A stretch of 64,000 nt of DNA from Zymomonas mobilis subsp. pomaceae ATCC 29192 (GCF_000218875.1 NC_015709.1:744001-808000); one strand, 5' to 3'; shown: positions 47,046 to 58,592, counted from the first letter of the stretch. The notes: generated by a model from the letters alone, not told the origin. Numbers and translations are program-made.

Positions 47046-47578
47046 TATTTCTTCTTCCCTTCCTTACGGAAGATGAACTCACCGGCATATTTAATACCCT
47101 TACCTTTATAAGGTTCAGGACGACGCCAGCGACGAATTTCAGCCGCAACCTGACCAACTTTCTGTTTATCAATACCAGAAATATTAACAGTCGTCGGTTC
47201 AGGAGTCTGAATCGTGATACCTTCCGGTACAGCAAAATCAATGTCATGGCTGTAACCGAGCTGAAGCTTCAGGGTTTTACCCTGGGCTGCGGCACGATAG
47301 CCGACACCGGTAATCTGAAGGGTTTTGGAATAGCCTTCGGTCACACCATCGATCAAATTTTGCACTAAAGTGCGCTGCATACCCCAAAAAGAACGGGAAC
47401 GCTTTGTATCGTTAACAGGCTTTACAGAAAGCTGACCATCTTCAAGAGAATAGGTTACTTCCGAAGATAAAGGCATGGTAAGCGTGCCTTTTGGGCCTTT
47501 GATAGAAAGCGTATCATTCTCAAGGTTTGCGGTGACGCCCGTAGGTATAGCCACCGGCTTTTTACCGATACGGCTCAT
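47045..47578 (-). CDS. rplF: 50S ribosomal protein L6
   Basis: 177 residues, two repeated domains as usual. [16 protein letters not shown] at the start and [19 protein letters not shown] near the end are diagnostic (the family form is PPEPYKGKG; here [10 protein letters not shown]). L6 lies near the GTPase centre. The ATG overlaps the rpsH stop. Confidence 0.97.
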   Translation of the reverse strand: MSRIGKKPVAIPTGVTANLENDTLSIKGPKGTLTMPLSSEVTYSLEDGQLSVKPVNDTKRSRSFWGMQRTLVQNLIDGVTEGYSKTLQITGVGYRAAAQGKTLKLQLGYSHDIDFAVPEGITIQTPEPTTVNISGIDKQKVGQVAAEIRRWRRPEPYKGKGIKYAGEFIFRKEGKKK

Positions 47579-47973
47579 CAGAACACCTCCGCCAGAACTT
47601 CACCGCCGACATTCTGGTCCCGTGCTTCTGCATCGGAAAGAACGCCCTTTGGCGTTGAAACAATCGTGATACCAAGGCCGTTACGGACGCGCGGTAATTC
47701 GCGGGAACCGGAATAAATACGACGACCGGGCTTAGAAACACGGGCAAGATGATGAATAGCCGGTTGGCCTTCAAAATATTTCAGCTCAATACGCAGCGCG
47801 TCATGATTGCCAAGCTTGGCTTCAGTATAACCGCGAATATAGCCTTCACGTGCCAACACATCTAAAACGCGAACACGTAATTTAGATGCAGGTGATACCA
47901 CGCTATCTTTGCGGGCATGCTGGCCGTTGCGAATACGGGTGAGCAAATCACCCAGAGGATCGGACAATGCCAT
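47578..47973 (-). CDS. rpsH: 30S ribosomal protein S8
   Basis: 131 residues. [18 protein letters not shown] at the start and the C-terminal [20 protein letters not shown] match S8, which binds helix 21 of 16S rRNA and, in E. coli, represses the spc mRNA. Whether that autoregulation exists here is not visible. Confidence 0.97.
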   Translation of the reverse strand: MALSDPLGDLLTRIRNGQHARKDSVVSPASKLRVRVLDVLAREGYIRGYTEAKLGNHDALRIELKYFEGQPAIHHLARVSKPGRRIYSGSRELPRVRNGLGITIVSTPKGVLSDAEARDQNVGGEVLAEVF

Positions 47974-47985
47974 TTGATATATCCC

Positions 47986-48291
47986 CTACCAGCTCGACTT
48001 AGTGACGCCTGGAATCAGGCCTTTATTAGCCAGATCACGCAACTGGATGCGGCAAAGCTGGAACTTACGATAATAACCACGCGGACGGCCGGTTAAGGCG
48101 CAACGGTTACGAATACGGGTAGGATTCGCATTGCGCGGCAACTCGGCCATTTTCAGCCGGGCAATAAGACGTTCAGTCTCATCCAAGCTTTTGTCATCAG
48201 CAACAGCTTTCAACCGGCTATATTTACCGGCAAAGGCTTTTGCCATTTTTTTGCGCTTTTCGTTCTTGTTGATCGAACTCAGTTTCGCCAT
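47986..48291 (-). CDS. rpsN: 30S ribosomal protein S14
   Basis: 101 residues: the long, zinc-free form, because no CxxC pairs are present. [20 protein letters not shown] near residue 62 is the signature. Located between rplE and rpsH. Confidence 0.97.
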   Translation of the reverse strand: MAKLSSINKNEKRKKMAKAFAGKYSRLKAVADDKSLDETERLIARLKMAELPRNANPTRIRNRCALTGRPRGYYRKFQLCRIQLRDLANKGLIPGVTKSSW

Positions 48292-48334
48292 GACTTAAGT
48301 TCTCTTTCCTTAAAGAGCTGCCTGATTCATAAAA

Positions 48335-48913
48335 TCAGGCTGCCTTCTTCTGTGTAGTGTCAGCCGGAAACGGGAAGCCGAATAAGCGAAGCAATTCACG
48401 CGCTTCATCATCCGTCTTGGCCGTAGTGGCAACGACGACATCCATACCGCGGATGGTAGAGACCTGATCATAGCTGATTTCCGGGAAAATCAGCTGTTCT
48501 TTAAGACCAGTCGCATAGTTGCCACGGCCATCAAAAGATTTCGGGTTCAAACCACGGAAGTCACGAACGCGGGGAAGAGCAATCGTTAAAAAACGATCTA
48601 AAAACTCGAACATACGTTCACGACGCAGTGTCACCTTGACACCGATCGGCATGCCTTCGCGCAGTTTAAATTGCGCAATGGACTTTTTGGCACGGGTAAC
48701 GACAGGTTTTTGACCAGCGATAAGCTCCATTTCTGCAGCTGCTTGGTCAACTTTTTTCTTGTCCTGAGTCGCTTCCCCAACACCCATATTAAGGACGATC
48801 TTAGAAAGTTTCGGCACCTCGAAAGAATTTTTGTAGCCGAACTTTTCAATCATCGCTTTGATGATTTCGTCCTCATATTGCTTTTTCAGGCGCGGAACAT
48901 AGGCTTCAGCCAT
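48335..48913 (-). CDS. rplE: 50S ribosomal protein L5
   Basis: 192 residues, slightly longer than E. coli by a short C-terminal tail. [20 protein letters not shown] near residue 33 and [20 protein letters not shown] near 118 match L5, which binds 5S rRNA and contacts P-site tRNA. The ATG overlaps the rplX stop by 8 bases. Confidence 0.97.
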   Translation of the reverse strand: MAEAYVPRLKKQYEDEIIKAMIEKFGYKNSFEVPKLSKIVLNMGVGEATQDKKKVDQAAAEMELIAGQKPVVTRAKKSIAQFKLREGMPIGVKVTLRRERMFEFLDRFLTIALPRVRDFRGLNPKSFDGRGNYATGLKEQLIFPEISYDQVSTIRGMDVVVATTAKTDDEARELLRLFGFPFPADTTQKKAA

Positions 48914-49223
48914 TGATCGTCTCCCCGGACTTCACAGCAACGCGAGTTTTCTTACCATCGCGTACTTCAAAACGAACGCGGGTAGCCTTGCCCGTTTTTG
49001 GATCTTCGATCGCCACTTTGGAAACCGCAAGCGGTGCTTCCATACGATCCAACCCGCCCTGTGGATTAGCCTGGCTTGGTTTACGGTGACGGGTCACAAT
49101 ATTGATCCCGGACACAACAACCTTGCCTTCTTTCGGCATTGCCTGGGTTACTTCGCCATGTTTGCCTTTATCCTTGCCGGATAAGACAACCACGCGGTCA
49201 CCTTTTTTAATCTTAGCCGCCAT
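48906..49223 (-). CDS. rplX: 50S ribosomal protein L24
   Basis: 105 residues from the ATG at 49223, which overlaps the rplN stop (TGATG); an upstream in-frame GTG adds one residue. [20 protein letters not shown] is the KOW motif. An assembly initiator that binds the 5' end of 23S rRNA. Confidence 0.97.
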   Translation of the reverse strand: MAAKIKKGDRVVVLSGKDKGKHGEVTQAMPKEGKVVVSGINIVTRHRKPSQANPQGGLDRMEAPLAVSKVAIEDPKTGKATRVRFEVRDGKKTRVAVKSGETING

Positions 49224-49594
49224 CACAACACCTCAGGCGCAAGCGAAATAATTTTCATATGGTTGCGCGCCCGCAATTCGCGTACCACCGGACCAAAAAT
49301 ACGGGTACCAATCGGTTCACCGTTATTTTTATTGATCAGAACAGCAGCATTGCTGTCAAAACGAATCACCGAACCATCAGCCCGATGAATATCCTTGGCA
49401 GTGCGAACGATAACGGCACGATGGACGTCACCTTTTTTGACGCGTCCACGCGGTGCAGCGTCTTTGACTGAAACAACGATAACATCGCCGACAGTCGCAG
49501 TACGACGCTTAGAACCGCCGAGCACCTTGATGCACTGCACCCTCTTCGCGCCACTGTTATCGGCGACGTCAAGGTTCGTTTGCATCTGGATCAT
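49223..49594 (-). CDS. rplN: 50S ribosomal protein L14
   Basis: 123 residues, nearly invariant family: [20 protein letters not shown] at the start and [20 protein letters not shown] at the end. Part of intersubunit bridges. Stop and rplX start overlap. Confidence 0.98.
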   Translation of the reverse strand: MIQMQTNLDVADNSGAKRVQCIKVLGGSKRRTATVGDVIVVSVKDAAPRGRVKKGDVHRAVIVRTAKDIHRADGSVIRFDSNAAVLINKNNGEPIGTRIFGPVVRELRARNHMKIISLAPEVL

Positions 49595-49668
49595 ATATTA
49601 GACCCTTCTTTTCAAACCCGGGTTAGCCGGGAAAGCCTCTCTATACCTACAGGGCTTAATAAAAACTA

Positions 49669-49920
49669 TTAAGCTGTAGGCGCTTTATCTGCTTTTTCAA
49701 GCACACGCCATGTCTTAAGCTTCGAAACCGGCGCGCATTCTTCAATACGCACAGTTTCGCCTTCATGATAGGCATTTTGCTCGTCATGAGCATGATATTT
49801 TTTCGACAAGCGGATGATCTTACCGTAAAGAGGATGCTTTACCTTACGCTCAATCAAAACCACTACCGTTTTATCGGTCTTATCAGAGACCACGGTTCCC
49901 GTCAGCACACGCTTGGGCAT
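49669..49920 (-). CDS. rpsQ: 30S ribosomal protein S17
   Basis: 83 residues. [20 protein letters not shown] and [20 protein letters not shown] are the OB-fold S17 features. Starts 12 bases after rpmC. A primary 16S-binding protein. Confidence 0.97.
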   Translation of the reverse strand: MPKRVLTGTVVSDKTDKTVVVLIERKVKHPLYGKIIRLSKKYHAHDEQNAYHEGETVRIEECAPVSKLKTWRVLEKADKAPTA

Positions 49921-49932
49921 GATGAGAACTCC

Positions 49933-50136
49933 TTACTTGGTTGCCGAGCGCTGACGCTCGGCCTGCAAAGTCTTAATCTGGGCAATAGTGCGACGCACTT
50001 CGCGAACCCGTAAAGGTTTTTCCAGCTGACCAGTGGCCGCCTGAAAACGCAGGTTAAACTGCTCGCGTTTCATTTCACCCAGTTCGACGGCAAGTTGATC
50101 GTCACTCTTTACTTTGAGATCGTCAATCTTCGCCAT
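49933..50136 (-). CDS. rpmC: 50S ribosomal protein L29
   Basis: 67 residues, two-helix protein. [20 protein letters not shown] and [15 protein letters not shown] match L29, which lines the tunnel exit near the SRP and trigger factor docking site. Two bases separate it from rplP. Confidence 0.97.
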   Translation of the reverse strand: MAKIDDLKVKSDDQLAVELGEMKREQFNLRFQAATGQLEKPLRVREVRRTIAQIKTLQAERQRSATK

Positions 50137-50138
50137 AT

Positions 50139-50570
50139 TTAGGCCTCTTCATATATGGTTTCACCCAAACGGGCAACAACCTTAACTTTGATGGGCAATT
50201 TTGCAGCCGCACGCTCAAAAGCAATACGGGCAATTGGACCCGGAACACCGTCCAATTCAAAAAGAATACGGCCGGGTTTTACGCGAGCGACCCAAAATTC
50301 AGGGGCACCTTTACCAGAACCCATCCGGACTTCAGCAGGTTTGCTGGAAACAGGAACATCTGGGAAAATTCTGATCCAAAGTCGTCCCTGCCGACGAATA
50401 TGACGGGTAATAGCACGACGGGCAGCTTCAATCTGACGTGCCGTAATCCGATCCGGTTCCATAGCTTTTAAGCCATAGGCTCCGAAGTTAAGAGCGGCAC
50501 CACCCGGTGCATTACCATGAATACGACCCTTATGGGCCTTACGAAATTTAGTTCGCTTCGGTTGCAGCAT
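50139..50570 (-). CDS. rplP: 50S ribosomal protein L16
   Basis: 143 residues. [39 protein letters not shown] and [17 protein letters not shown] are all present. L16 helps place the A-site tRNA. Follows rpsC after 63 bases. Confidence 0.98.
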   Translation of the reverse strand: MLQPKRTKFRKAHKGRIHGNAPGGAALNFGAYGLKAMEPDRITARQIEAARRAITRHIRRQGRLWIRIFPDVPVSSKPAEVRMGSGKGAPEFWVARVKPGRILFELDGVPGPIARIAFERAAAKLPIKVKVVARLGETIYEEA

Positions 50571-50633
50571 TTTACTTCGCCTTCTGACACCGATTATCCG
50601 GTCGATCAGGCGACGCTGACAAGGGAGTTACCC

Positions 50634-51329
50634 TTATCGCGCCGGCCGGACCCCCGACGTCTGAGCTTCTACCATCAGCCGGTCCTGAGCCAAGGGATCA
50701 TGTGCCATGATTTCACCCTTAAAGATCCAGACCTTGATTCCACACACACCATAAGCGGTATGCGCTTCAGCTTCGGCATAATCGACATTTGCGCGTAGCG
50801 TATGTAAAGGCACACGACCTTCACGATACCATTCAGTACGGGCAATTTCAGCACCGCCTAAACGACCGCCACAGGTAATTCTTACCCCTTCAGCACCAAG
50901 ACGAAGTGCTGATTGCACAGCCCGCTTCATGGCGCGACGGAAAGCAACGCGCCGTTCCAGCTGATCAGCAATACCCTGTGCGACTAACTGAGAGTCAATT
51001 TCCGGCTTACGGATTTCAACAATATTCAGAGAGACACCGCTTTCGGTCATACCTTCTAGCTTTTTACGCAGCTTTTCAATATCTGCACCCTTTTTACCGA
51101 TGATAACACCGGGACGGGCAGCATAAATTGAAATACGGCATAATTTAGCCGGACGCTCAATCACTACTTTTGAAATCGCTGCCTGAGGCAAAGACTTCAT
51201 AATGAATTTGCGGATCTTGATATCTTCGAGCAACAGCTGACCATAATCGCTGCCTTGGGCGAACCAACGGCTATCCCAAGTGCGGTTGATCTGCAACCGC
51301 ATACCGATCGGGTTGGACTTATGACCCAT
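50634..51329 (-). CDS. rpsC: 30S ribosomal protein S3
   Basis: 231 residues from the ATG at 51329 ([20 protein letters not shown]). The frame remains open upstream across the rplV end but those residues are not family-like. KH domain with [20 protein letters not shown] near residue 63, and C-terminal [21 protein letters not shown]3 guards the mRNA entry channel. Starts 1 base after the rplV stop. Confidence 0.97.
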   Translation of the reverse strand: MGHKSNPIGMRLQINRTWDSRWFAQGSDYGQLLLEDIKIRKFIMKSLPQAAISKVVIERPAKLCRISIYAARPGVIIGKKGADIEKLRKKLEGMTESGVSLNIVEIRKPEIDSQLVAQGIADQLERRVAFRRAMKRAVQSALRLGAEGVRITCGGRLGGAEIARTEWYREGRVPLHTLRANVDYAEAEAHTAYGVCGIKVWIFKGEIMAHDPLAQDRLMVEAQTSGVRPAR

Positions 51330-51330
51330 C

Positions 51331-51711
51331 TTATTCAGCCTCTTCCTGTTCGCGGACAACGACACGGATGCGCGAAAACGGCTTGATGATCTGAGAAGAA
51401 CGACCGCGAGCGCGGGTTGCAAAACGTTTCATCACGATCGATTTACCGACCGATGCCTCTTTAACGACCAGAGCGTCAACGTCGAGATTATGGTTATTCT
51501 CGGCGTTAGCAATAGCAGAAGCCAGTGCCTTACGAACATCTTTAGCCATCGCCTTTTTGGAGAAGCTAAGAATGTTTAAGGCCTCACCAGCTTTCTTGCC
51601 GCGGATAAGACCTGCAACAAGATTAAGCTTATAGGGACTACCACGAACGGTGGTGGCGACGGCTAAGGCCTCCTTATCACCGACGCGACGAGGAGCTTGC
51701 GGCTTGGACAT
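51331..51711 (-). CDS. rplV: 50S ribosomal protein L22
   Basis: 126 residues. [20 protein letters not shown] near residue 18 and the beta-hairpin loop [20 protein letters not shown] near 95, which reaches into the exit tunnel. ATG overlaps the rpsS stop (TAATG). Confidence 0.97.
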   Translation of the reverse strand: MSKPQAPRRVGDKEALAVATTVRGSPYKLNLVAGLIRGKKAGEALNILSFSKKAMAKDVRKALASAIANAENNHNLDVDALVVKEASVGKSIVMKRFATRARGRSSQIIKPFSRIRVVVREQEEAE

Positions 51712-51986
51712 TAGCGCTTACCCTTCTTGTCAGCGGCATGGCCTGGGAAAGTGCGCGTTGGCGCAAATTCACCTAGCTTATGACCAACCATATCTTCATT
51801 GACCGAAACCGGCACAAATTTACGGCCATTATAGACAGTGAATGTCAGACCAACAAATTGTGGCAGAATCGTCGAACGACGCGACCAGGTCTTGATGGGA
51901 GCCCGGTTGCTGCTGTCCTGAGCCGTCTCTGCTTTTTTCAACAGAGACAGTTCGACGAACGGACCTTTCCAAACGGAGCGGGCCAT
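51711..51986 (-). CDS. rpsS: 30S ribosomal protein S19
   Basis: 91 residues. [20 protein letters not shown] and [20 protein letters not shown] with the following FAPTRTF are diagnostic. It is in the 30S head with S13. Two bases separate it from rplB. Confidence 0.98.
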   Translation of the reverse strand: MARSVWKGPFVELSLLKKAETAQDSSNRAPIKTWSRRSTILPQFVGLTFTVYNGRKFVPVSVNEDMVGHKLGEFAPTRTFPGHAADKKGKR

Positions 51987-51988
51987 GC

Positions 51989-52825
51989 TTACCTCTTCTT
52001 CTTCGCGTGACGCGAGCGGATAATGAACTTGTCCGTCGCCTTATTCGAACGGGTGCGGGCGCCCTTAGTCGGCTTACCCCAAGGCGTTACCGGATGACGG
52101 CCACCTGATGTGCGGCCTTCACCACCACCATGAGGATGATCGACCGGGTTCTTCGCAACACCACGCGTCAATGGACGGCGACCAAGCCAGCGGTTACGAC
52201 CGGCTTTGGCAAAGTTCTGATTGGCATTGTCAGAGTTTGACACGGCGCCAACCGTTACCATGCAGTCAGAACGAATATAGCGTTGTTCACCTGAATTCAG
52301 GCGAATCATAACCATACCCTTATCGCGACCAACGATTTGAGCGTAAGCACCAGCTGCACGAGCCAGCTGACCACCCTTGCTTGGTTTCAGTTCGATATTA
52401 TGCACAATGGTACCAACCGGTGCTTGACCGATTTCCATGGCATTACCGGGTTTCACATCGGCTTTACGGGCCGCAATGATAACATCACCAACGCCTAAAC
52501 GCTGCGGTGCCAAGATGTAAGCTAAGCTTTCATCTTCATACTGAACAAGCGCGATAAAAGCGGAACGGTTCGGATCGTATTCGATACGCTGAACCGTAGC
52601 AGACATATCCCATTTACGCCGTTTAAAATCGACGATACGATATTTTTGCTTGTGACCGCCACCGATACCGCGTGAAGTTCTGTGGCCTTTGTTATTACGA
52701 CCACCGGTTTTATTTTTCCCCTCCGTGAGGGATTTTACCGGTTGGCCTTTCCACAAAGACGAGCGATCGACCAGAATAAGACCACGACGGGCCGGACTGG
52801 TCGGATTATAATGCTTAAGAGCCAT
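51989..52825 (-). CDS. rplB: 50S ribosomal protein L2
   Basis: 278 residues. [17 protein letters not shown] at the start, [20 protein letters not shown] near residue 49, and [20 protein letters not shown] near 223, which includes the peptidyl-transferase-proximal histidine. Very conserved. Four bases after rplW. Confidence 0.98.
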   Translation of the reverse strand: MALKHYNPTSPARRGLILVDRSSLWKGQPVKSLTEGKNKTGGRNNKGHRTSRGIGGGHKQKYRIVDFKRRKWDMSATVQRIEYDPNRSAFIALVQYEDESLAYILAPQRLGVGDVIIAARKADVKPGNAMEIGQAPVGTIVHNIELKPSKGGQLARAAGAYAQIVGRDKGMVMIRLNSGEQRYIRSDCMVTVGAVSNSDNANQNFAKAGRNRWLGRRPLTRGVAKNPVDHPHGGGEGRTSGGRHPVTPWGKPTKGARTRSNKATDKFIIRSRHAKKKR

Positions 52826-52829
52826 CGTC

Positions 52830-53141
52830 CTAGACCCCTGTCGTCACGTCGATCGACTGACCTTCAGCCAGAGTCACGATCGCCTTTTTGACGTCTGACC
52901 GCCGATAAGGACGGCCTTTCCACTTTTTGGTCTTACCCTTAGTGATAATCGTATTCACTGATTTGACCGAAACCCCAAATAAAGCTTCAACAGCTTCTTT
53001 GATAGCAGGCTTGGTTGCGTCAGCGGCTACTTTGAAAACCACTGCGTTATGCTCGGAGACCATCGTTGATTTTTCGGTGATATGCGGACCGAGCACAACA
53101 TCATAGTGGCGAATAGCCACCCCATCCTGAGTTTTAGCCAT
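52830..53141 (-). CDS. rplW: 50S ribosomal protein L23
   Basis: 103 residues from the ATG at 53141; an upstream start would lie deeper within rpl[21 protein letters not shown] and [20 protein letters not shown] are the family marks. Docking site for trigger factor and SRP at the tunnel exit. Overlaps the rplD stop by 8 bases. Confidence 0.96.
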   Translation of the reverse strand: MAKTQDGVAIRHYDVVLGPHITEKSTMVSEHNAVVFKVAADATKPAIKEAVEALFGVSVKSVNTIITKGKTKKWKGRPYRRSDVKKAIVTLAEGQSIDVTTGV

Positions 53142-53760
53142 TGAGACGAGCCTCCAGCTTTTCAACAGCGGCGCGCGTCAGCACCAGCGTGTCATGTTTC
53201 AGAATGTCGTAGACATTGGCACCAATTGCAGGCAGCACATCAAGACCAACCAAGTTGCTGGAAGCACGAGCGAAATTTTCATTCACCGTTTCACCATCAA
53301 CAACTAATACTTTCGGGCCAAAACCCAAAGATTTGATCTGAGTAGCCAAGAACTTGGTCTTCGCTTCATCAACATCCAAAGCATCGACCACGATCAGAGC
53401 GCCTGCCTTTGCCTTTGACGACAAAGCCATACGAAGCCCAAGGGTACGCAGCTTCTTGTTAAGAGACGGATTAAAAACCCGTGCCCGCGCACCATGCGCT
53501 TTACCACCACCGATAAAGATCGGGGCGCGACGATCACCGTGACGAGCCGTACCGCCACCTTTTTGGCGACCAAATTTCTTACCAGTGCGAGCAACATCAG
53601 CCCGTTCGCGGGTAGCGCGAGTCGGAGCACGACGCTTCTCAAGCTGCCACGTAACAACACGATGCAGGATATCAGCACGCGGTTCGACATCGAATACGGC
53701 ATCATTAAGCTCGATACTGCCCTTCTGGGAAGCATCGAGGGACTGAACTTCAACTTTCAC
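53134..53760 (-). CDS. rplD: 50S ribosomal protein L4
   Basis: 208 residues. [20 protein letters not shown], the tunnel loop [20 protein letters not shown] (about residues 62-81), then [14 protein letters not shown]. In E. coli L4 represses its own S10 operon through the leader; here a long leader lies before rplC rather than rpsJ, so a comparable control is possible but not shown. Confidence 0.97.
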   Translation of the reverse strand: MKVEVQSLDASQKGSIELNDAVFDVEPRADILHRVVTWQLEKRRAPTRATRERADVARTGKKFGRQKGGGTARHGDRRAPIFIGGGKAHGARARVFNPSLNKKLRTLGLRMALSSKAKAGALIVVDALDVDEAKTKFLATQIKSLGFGPKVLVVDGETVNENFARASSNLVGLDVLPAIGANVYDILKHDTLVLTRAAVEKLEARLNG

Positions 53761-53762
53761 GA

Positions 53763-54491
53763 TCAGCCCTCCTGACCTTCAGCGGCAACCGGTGCAGCCG
53801 GAGCCTCGTTGCCGTTCGCAGCTTTGACAGCTGCCGGATACGGTGCTTCAGCGGGACGCGCTACTTTTACAGCATCGCGAACGATCAGCCATGCACCCTT
53901 GGAACCGGGAACAGAACCACGAACAAAAATCAGATCGCGTTCAACATCCGTGGAAATGACTTCCAGATTTTGCTGAGTACGCTGACGGGCACCCATGTGA
54001 CCTGCCATTTTCTTGTTTTTGAAAACGCGACCTGGATCCTGACGGTTACCCGTAGAACCATGAGAACGGTGAGACAAAGACACACCATGGGTAGCCCGCA
54101 AACCGCCGAAGCCCCAACGCTTCATAGCACCGGCAAAACCCTTACCTTGGGTTTGACCGGAAATATCCACTAACTGACCTGCAATGAAGTGGTCAGCAGA
54201 AATAGCAGTTCCGACTTCCAAAACGGCATCTTCAGCGACGGGGAACTCAACCAGCTTTGCTTTCAGCTCTACTTCGGCCTTTGCAAAATGACCCCGTTCA
54301 GGCTTGGTCAAGTTCTTAGCTTTGGCAGAACCTGCACCCAGCTGAACCGCAACATAACCATCCTGATCTTTATTTTTAACGGCCACGACCTGCACGCCTT
54401 CAAGCTTCAGGACAGTTACCGGCACATGCCGACCATCTTCCTGAAACAGGCGCGTCATTCCGACCTTCTTGGCGATCACGCCAGTACGCAT
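53763..54491 (-). CDS. rplC: 50S ribosomal protein L3 with Ala-rich C-terminal tail
   Basis: 242 residues. Core is normal: [39 protein letters not shown] near residue 138 and [14 protein letters not shown] near 175. About the last 30 residues ([20 protein letters not shown] onward) form an Ala/Pro-rich tail beyond the E. coli length. GGAGTG lies before the ATG. Preceded by a 312-base gap containing a terminator and a palindrome, so it probably starts its own transcript. Confidence 0.97.
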   Translation of the reverse strand: MRTGVIAKKVGMTRLFQEDGRHVPVTVLKLEGVQVVAVKNKDQDGYVAVQLGAGSAKAKNLTKPERGHFAKAEVELKAKLVEFPVAEDAVLEVGTAISADHFIAGQLVDISGQTQGKGFAGAMKRWGFGGLRATHGVSLSHRSHGSTGNRQDPGRVFKNKKMAGHMGARQRTQQNLEVISTDVERDLIFVRGSVPGSKGAWLIVRDAVKVARPAEAPYPAAVKAANGNEAPAAPVAAEGQEG

Positions 54492-54761
54492 GATCCGTCA
54501 CTCCTTCAGAGGCTCGCGACAGCGGCGAGCATGATAAACGAAAAGCTCCTACGCCCGAATGACGAAGGAGCTGACCCCTTTACAATTAAAGCCCCCGCCA
54601 GGGCCAGTATACTATGAAACATAGTAAATAAGGCGGGGACGCATGACACCAGTTAAAAACTGGCCGGTATCCCTGCTTGTCTGCAACGGTGAATATAGTA
54701 TTTCATCATAGAAATCTACCCTTCCCTTTTAAGGAGGGGTAAAAAAATATCGTCGCGCGAC
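54492..54761 (-). promoter_or_regulatory. Long leader region between rpsJ and rplC
   Basis: Unusually long for this gene junction. It contains a palindrome TACTATG-TTT-CATAGTA (54610-54626), a stem ACCCCTCC/GGAAGGGT (54718-54740), and a GC-rich pair near 54588-54638 (CCCCGCC with GGCGGGG). The region should hold the promoter and a structured 5' leader for the rplC-to-rplO transcript. No coding frame is convincing. Confidence 0.6.
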
Positions 54762-54794
54762 AAAAAGGAAAAGCCGGCAAAAATATTGCCGGCT
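54762..54794 (-). terminator. Rho-independent terminator after rpsJ
   Basis: AGCCGGCAA and TTGCCGGCT make a perfect 9-bp stem around 5 bases, followed on the minus strand by TTTCCTTTTT. It begins 10 bases past the rpsJ stop. Confidence 0.88.
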
Positions 54795-54803
54795 ATCGCA
54801 CTC

Positions 54804-55115
54804 TTAGGCTAATTTGATCTCGACTTCAACACCAGCAGCCAAATCAAGCTTCATCAAAGCATCGACGGTCTGCGGCGTTGGCTGGACGATATCCAACAAG
54901 CGCTTATAGGTGCGCACTTCGAATTGCTCGCGTGACTTCTTATCAATATGCGGGCCACGGTTAACCGTGAATTTCTCAATGCGCGTTGGCAAGGGAATCG
55001 GCCCGCGAATAAGAGCACCTGTGCGACGAGCTGTGTCAGCAATATCACCAGTAGCCTGATCTAAAACACGATGATCAAACGCCTTGAGGCGAATGCGAAT
55101 ATTCTGCGTATCCAT
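54804..55115 (-). CDS. rpsJ: 30S ribosomal protein S10
   Basis: 103 residues from the ATG at 55115. [40 protein letters not shown] and [16 protein letters not shown] are diagnostic. S10 is a head protein and is also NusE in antitermination. It is bracketed by terminators on both sides (after tuf and after itself), so unlike E. coli it does not clearly lead the S10 operon. Confidence 0.97.
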   Translation of the reverse strand: MDTQNIRIRLKAFDHRVLDQATGDIADTARRTGALIRGPIPLPTRIEKFTVNRGPHIDKKSREQFEVRTYKRLLDIVQPTPQTVDALMKLDLAAGVEVEIKLA

Positions 55116-55178
55116 ATCCCTTAACCATTTCAAAGAACGAGAAGGCGCTAAGACTCCAAGCCTTTTGCGCCCTCTTAG

Positions 55179-55213
55179 AAAAAAAGAGCTAACCGGCATA
55201 ATACCGGTTAGCT
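55179..55213 (-). terminator. Rho-independent terminator after tuf
   Basis: AGCTAACCGG and CCGGTTAGCT form a perfect 10-bp stem around CATAATA, followed on the minus strand by CTTTTTTTC. It starts only 7 bases past the tuf stop. Confidence 0.92.
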
Positions 55214-55219
55214 AACGAA

Positions 55220-56413
55220 TTACTTGTTGATCGTGCTCACAACACCGGCACCAACGGTACGGCCACCTTCACGGATAGCGAAACGAAGACCCGGATCCAT
55301 AGCGATCGGGGCAATCAGCTTCACACCGAGGGCGATATTGTCGCCTGGCATAACCATTTCGACGTCTTCCGGTAACGTAATTTCACCGGTAACATCCGTG
55401 GTACGGAAGTAGAACTGCGGACGATAGTTTGCGAAGAACGGCGTATGACGGCCACCTTCGTCTTTCGACAGCACGTAAACTTCAGCTTTGAATTCAGTAT
55501 GCGGCGTGATGGAACCTGGTTTAGCAAGAACCTGACCACGCTCAACTTCGGTACGAGCCGTACCACGAAGCAGCGCACCAATATTATCGCCAGCCTGACC
55601 TTGATCAAGCAGCTTGCGGAACATTTCAACGCCGGTTACCGTGGTCTTTTTGGTATCACGCAGACCAACGATTTCAACTTCTTCACCGACCTTGACGATA
55701 CCGGTTTCAACACGACCCGTTACAACGGTACCGCGACCAGAAATCGAGAACACATCTTCGATTGGCATCAGGAAGTTTTTGTCGAGTGGACGTTCCGGCT
55801 GTGGAATGTATTCATCAACAGCAGCCATCAGAGAAAGAATAGCTTCTTTACCGATTTCTGGGTTCTTACCTTCCAAAGCGGCGAGAGCAGACCCTTTAAC
55901 GATCGGAATATCATCGCCTGGGAAGTCATAGCTGGAAAGAAGTTCGCGAATTTCTAATTCGACGAGTTCCAGAAGTTCAGGATCATCGACCTGATCAACT
56001 TTGTTCATGAATACAACGAGCGCTGGCACACCAACCTGACGAGCAAGAAGGATATGTTCGCGGGTCTGTGGCATAGGGCCATCAGCAGCGGACACAACGA
56101 GAATAGCACCATCCATTTGGGCGGCACCAGTGATCATGTTTTTCACATAGTCAGCATGGCCTGGGCAATCGACATGCGCATAATGGCGATTCGCAGTTTC
56201 ATATTCAACGTGGGAAGTCGAAATGGTAATACCACGTTCGCGTTCTTCCGGTGCTTTATCAATGTTGGCATAGTCAACAAAAACATTGTCACCATTGGCT
56301 TCAGCCAGAACTTTAGTAATAGCTGCCGTCAGGGTAGTTTTACCATGATCGACGTGACCGATGGTACCGATATTGCAATGCGGCTTATTCCGCTCAAACT
56401 TAGCTTTCGCCAT
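55220..56413 (-). CDS. tuf: Elongation factor Tu
   Basis: 397 residues. GTP-binding motifs [10 protein letters not shown] (residues 19-28), [20 protein letters not shown] near 81 and NKVD near 136; domains II and III follow with the kirromycin and tRNA-contact regions intact ([10 protein letters not shown] near 330). It brings aminoacyl-tRNA to the A-site. Only copy in the window. A 12-bp hairpin separates it from fusA. Confidence 0.98.
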   Translation of the reverse strand: MAKAKFERNKPHCNIGTIGHVDHGKTTLTAAITKVLAEANGDNVFVDYANIDKAPEERERGITISTSHVEYETANRHYAHVDCPGHADYVKNMITGAAQMDGAILVVSAADGPMPQTREHILLARQVGVPALVVFMNKVDQVDDPELLELVELEIRELLSSYDFPGDDIPIVKGSALAALEGKNPEIGKEAILSLMAAVDEYIPQPERPLDKNFLMPIEDVFSISGRGTVVTGRVETGIVKVGEEVEIVGLRDTKKTTVTGVEMFRKLLDQGQAGDNIGALLRGTARTEVERGQVLAKPGSITPHTEFKAEVYVLSKDEGGRHTPFFANYRPQFYFRTTDVTGEITLPEDVEMVMPGDNIALGVKLIAPIAMDPGLRFAIREGGRTVGAGVVSTINK

Positions 56414-56455
56414 TAGTTACCTCTTTTTGTTACCGCTTCGTTATCACTGTTGCAT

Positions 56456-56486
56456 TGAGCGCGCCGCGCTACTTGCGGCGCGCTCA
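56456..56486 (-). promoter_or_regulatory. Strong GC hairpin between fusA and tuf
   Basis: TGAGCGCGCCGC and GCGGCGCGCTCA form a perfect 12-bp stem with a 7-base loop, with no U-tract. Located between the fusA stop and the tuf ribosome binding site; it may process or stabilise the tuf mRNA, or act with Rho. Confidence 0.7.
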
Positions 56487-56519
56487 TAACGACATTTTTC
56501 GGCTTATGCCAGTATTTAA

Positions 56520-58592
56520 TTAAGCCATCTTCGCTTTGAGTTCATCCGCAACGTTAGCTGGGACCTCATCATAATGCGAAAATTGCATAGAATACTGGGC
56601 GCGTCCTTGCGTAAAGGAACGTAGCTGGTTCACATAGCCGAACATGTTAGCCAGCGGCACCATCGCTTCAACGACCTGGGCATTACCGCGCGTGTCGGTA
56701 CCCTGAATTTGGCCGCGACGCGAATTCATATCGCCGATCACATCGCCGAGATAATCTTCCGGAGTAATCACTTCAACCCGCATAACAGGTTCAAGTAATT
56801 TGATTCCTGCCTTCTGAGCCGCTTCACGCATAGCACCACGGCCAGCAATTTCAAAGGCAAGAGCAGAAGAATCGACGTCATGGTAGGCACCATCAGTCAG
56901 ATGGATTTCAAAATCGATAATCGGGAAGCCGATTAAAGAACCTGTTTCTGCCGTTTCACGCATACCTTTTTCGACAGAAGGAATATATTCACGAGGAATA
57001 TTACCACCCTTAATTTCGTCAAAAAATTCAATGCCTGAACCGCGCTCACCCGGAATAAGGTTAATCTTGACGCGACCGAATTGACCAGAACCACCAGATT
57101 GTTTCTTATGGGTGAAATCGATGTCGACCGGACGGGCGAGAGATTCACGATAAGCCACTTGCGGGGCACCAACGTTAGCCTCGACCTTAAATTCACGCTT
57201 CATACGATCAACAAGAATATCAAGGTGAAGTTCACCCATACCCTTAATAATCGTCTGTCCTGATTCAAAATCAGACGCAACACGGAAAGAAGGATCTTCG
57301 GCGGCCAAACGATTGAGGGCAAGCCCCATTTTTTCCTGATCGGCTTTCGTTTTCGGTTCAACAGCGACTTCGATCACTGGTTCCGGAAATTCCATCCGTT
57401 CAAGAATAATCGGTGCATTCGGCGCACAAAGGGTATCACCCGTAGTAGTTTCTTTCATGCCGACCAAAGCAACAATATCGCCAGCATAAGCTTCTTCGAT
57501 ATCTTCACGGCTGTTGGCATGCATAAGAAGCATACGACCGACTTTTTCGCGCTTATCCTTAACCGAATTTAAAACGGTACCCTTGGTGAGTTTACCAGAA
57601 TAAATACGGGCAAAGGTTAATGAACCGACAAAAGGATCGTTCATGATCTTAAAAGCAAGCGCAGAAAAAGGTTCGTCATCGGATGGCTTGCGGCTATCCC
57701 GAGTCTCACCATCAAGCTTCACGCCTTCAACTGGCGGAATATCAAGCGGGCTTGGCAGATAGTCAACGACGGCATCCAATAAAGGCTGAACGCCTTTATT
57801 TTTGAAAGCAGAGCCACAAAGAACCGGCACAAAATCCTGTGCCAAGGTGCCTTTACGGATCAGTTTCTTCAATGTCGCGACGTCTGGTTCAGTACCTTCG
57901 AGATAAGACTCCATCACGGCTTCGTCTTGCTCAACTGCCATTTCGATCAGTTCAGCACGCGCCGCTTCAGCTTCAGCCTTATACTTATCAGGAATTTCCT
58001 GATATTCAAATTTCGCACCAAGGCTTTCTTCAAGCCAAATAATAGCACGATTTTCGACCAGATCTACCAAACCTTTAAAGTCACCTTCAAGGCCAATAGG
58101 CAAATAAAGAACCAAAGGCCGTGCACCCAGACGATCTTTGATCATCTCGACACAACGAAGAAAATTAGCACCAGTACGGTCAAGCTTATTCACGAAACAC
58201 ATACGTGGAACGTTGTATTTTTCAGCCTGACGCCACACTGTTTCAGATTGCGGCTCAACACCGGCAACCCCATCGAAACAGGCGACAGCACCATCTAACA
58301 CACGAAGAGAACGTTCGACCTCAATAGTGAAATCGACATGTCCCGGCGTATCAATGATATTAATCCGGTGATCATTCCAAAAACAGGTAGTCGCAGCAGA
58401 CGTGATCGTAATCCCGCGCTCCTGTTCCTGTTCCATCCAATCCATGGTCGCCGTGCCTTCATGGACTTCGCCGATCTTGTAAGACTTACCGGTATAGAAA
58501 AGAATACGCTCGGTTGTGGTCGTTTTACCGGCATCAATATGAGCCATAATACCGATATTACGATATTTATCGAGCGGATATTTGCGGGCCAT
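56520..58592 (-). CDS. fusA: Elongation factor G
   Basis: 690 residues. G1 [10 protein letters not shown] near residue 17, switch I with [12 protein letters not shown]3 DTPGHVDFT near 81, G4 [10 protein letters not shown] near 135, and domain IV to V with GMRETAETG and [11 protein letters not shown]. It drives tRNA-mRNA translocation and ribosome recycling. Between rpsG and tuf in the str operon. Confidence 0.98.
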   Translation of the reverse strand: MARKYPLDKYRNIGIMAHIDAGKTTTTERILFYTGKSYKIGEVHEGTATMDWMEQEQERGITITSAATTCFWNDHRINIIDTPGHVDFTIEVERSLRVLDGAVACFDGVAGVEPQSETVWRQAEKYNVPRMCFVNKLDRTGANFLRCVEMIKDRLGARPLVLYLPIGLEGDFKGLVDLVENRAIIWLEESLGAKFEYQEIPDKYKAEAEAARAELIEMAVEQDEAVMESYLEGTEPDVATLKKLIRKGTLAQDFVPVLCGSAFKNKGVQPLLDAVVDYLPSPLDIPPVEGVKLDGETRDSRKPSDDEPFSALAFKIMNDPFVGSLTFARIYSGKLTKGTVLNSVKDKREKVGRMLLMHANSREDIEEAYAGDIVALVGMKETTTGDTLCAPNAPIILERMEFPEPVIEVAVEPKTKADQEKMGLALNRLAAEDPSFRVASDFESGQTIIKGMGELHLDILVDRMKREFKVEANVGAPQVAYRESLARPVDIDFTHKKQSGGSGQFGRVKINLIPGERGSGIEFFDEIKGGNIPREYIPSVEKGMRETAETGSLIGFPIIDFEIHLTDGAYHDVDSSALAFEIAGRGAMREAAQKAGIKLLEPVMRVEVITPEDYLGDVIGDMNSRRGQIQGTDTRGNAQVVEAMVPLANMFGYVNQLRSFTQGRAQYSMQFSHYDEVPANVADELKAKMA

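Noticed and set aside
55445-55957. 170-codon frame opposite tuf
   Set aside because: Mirror of strongly biased tuf codon use; no family resemblance.
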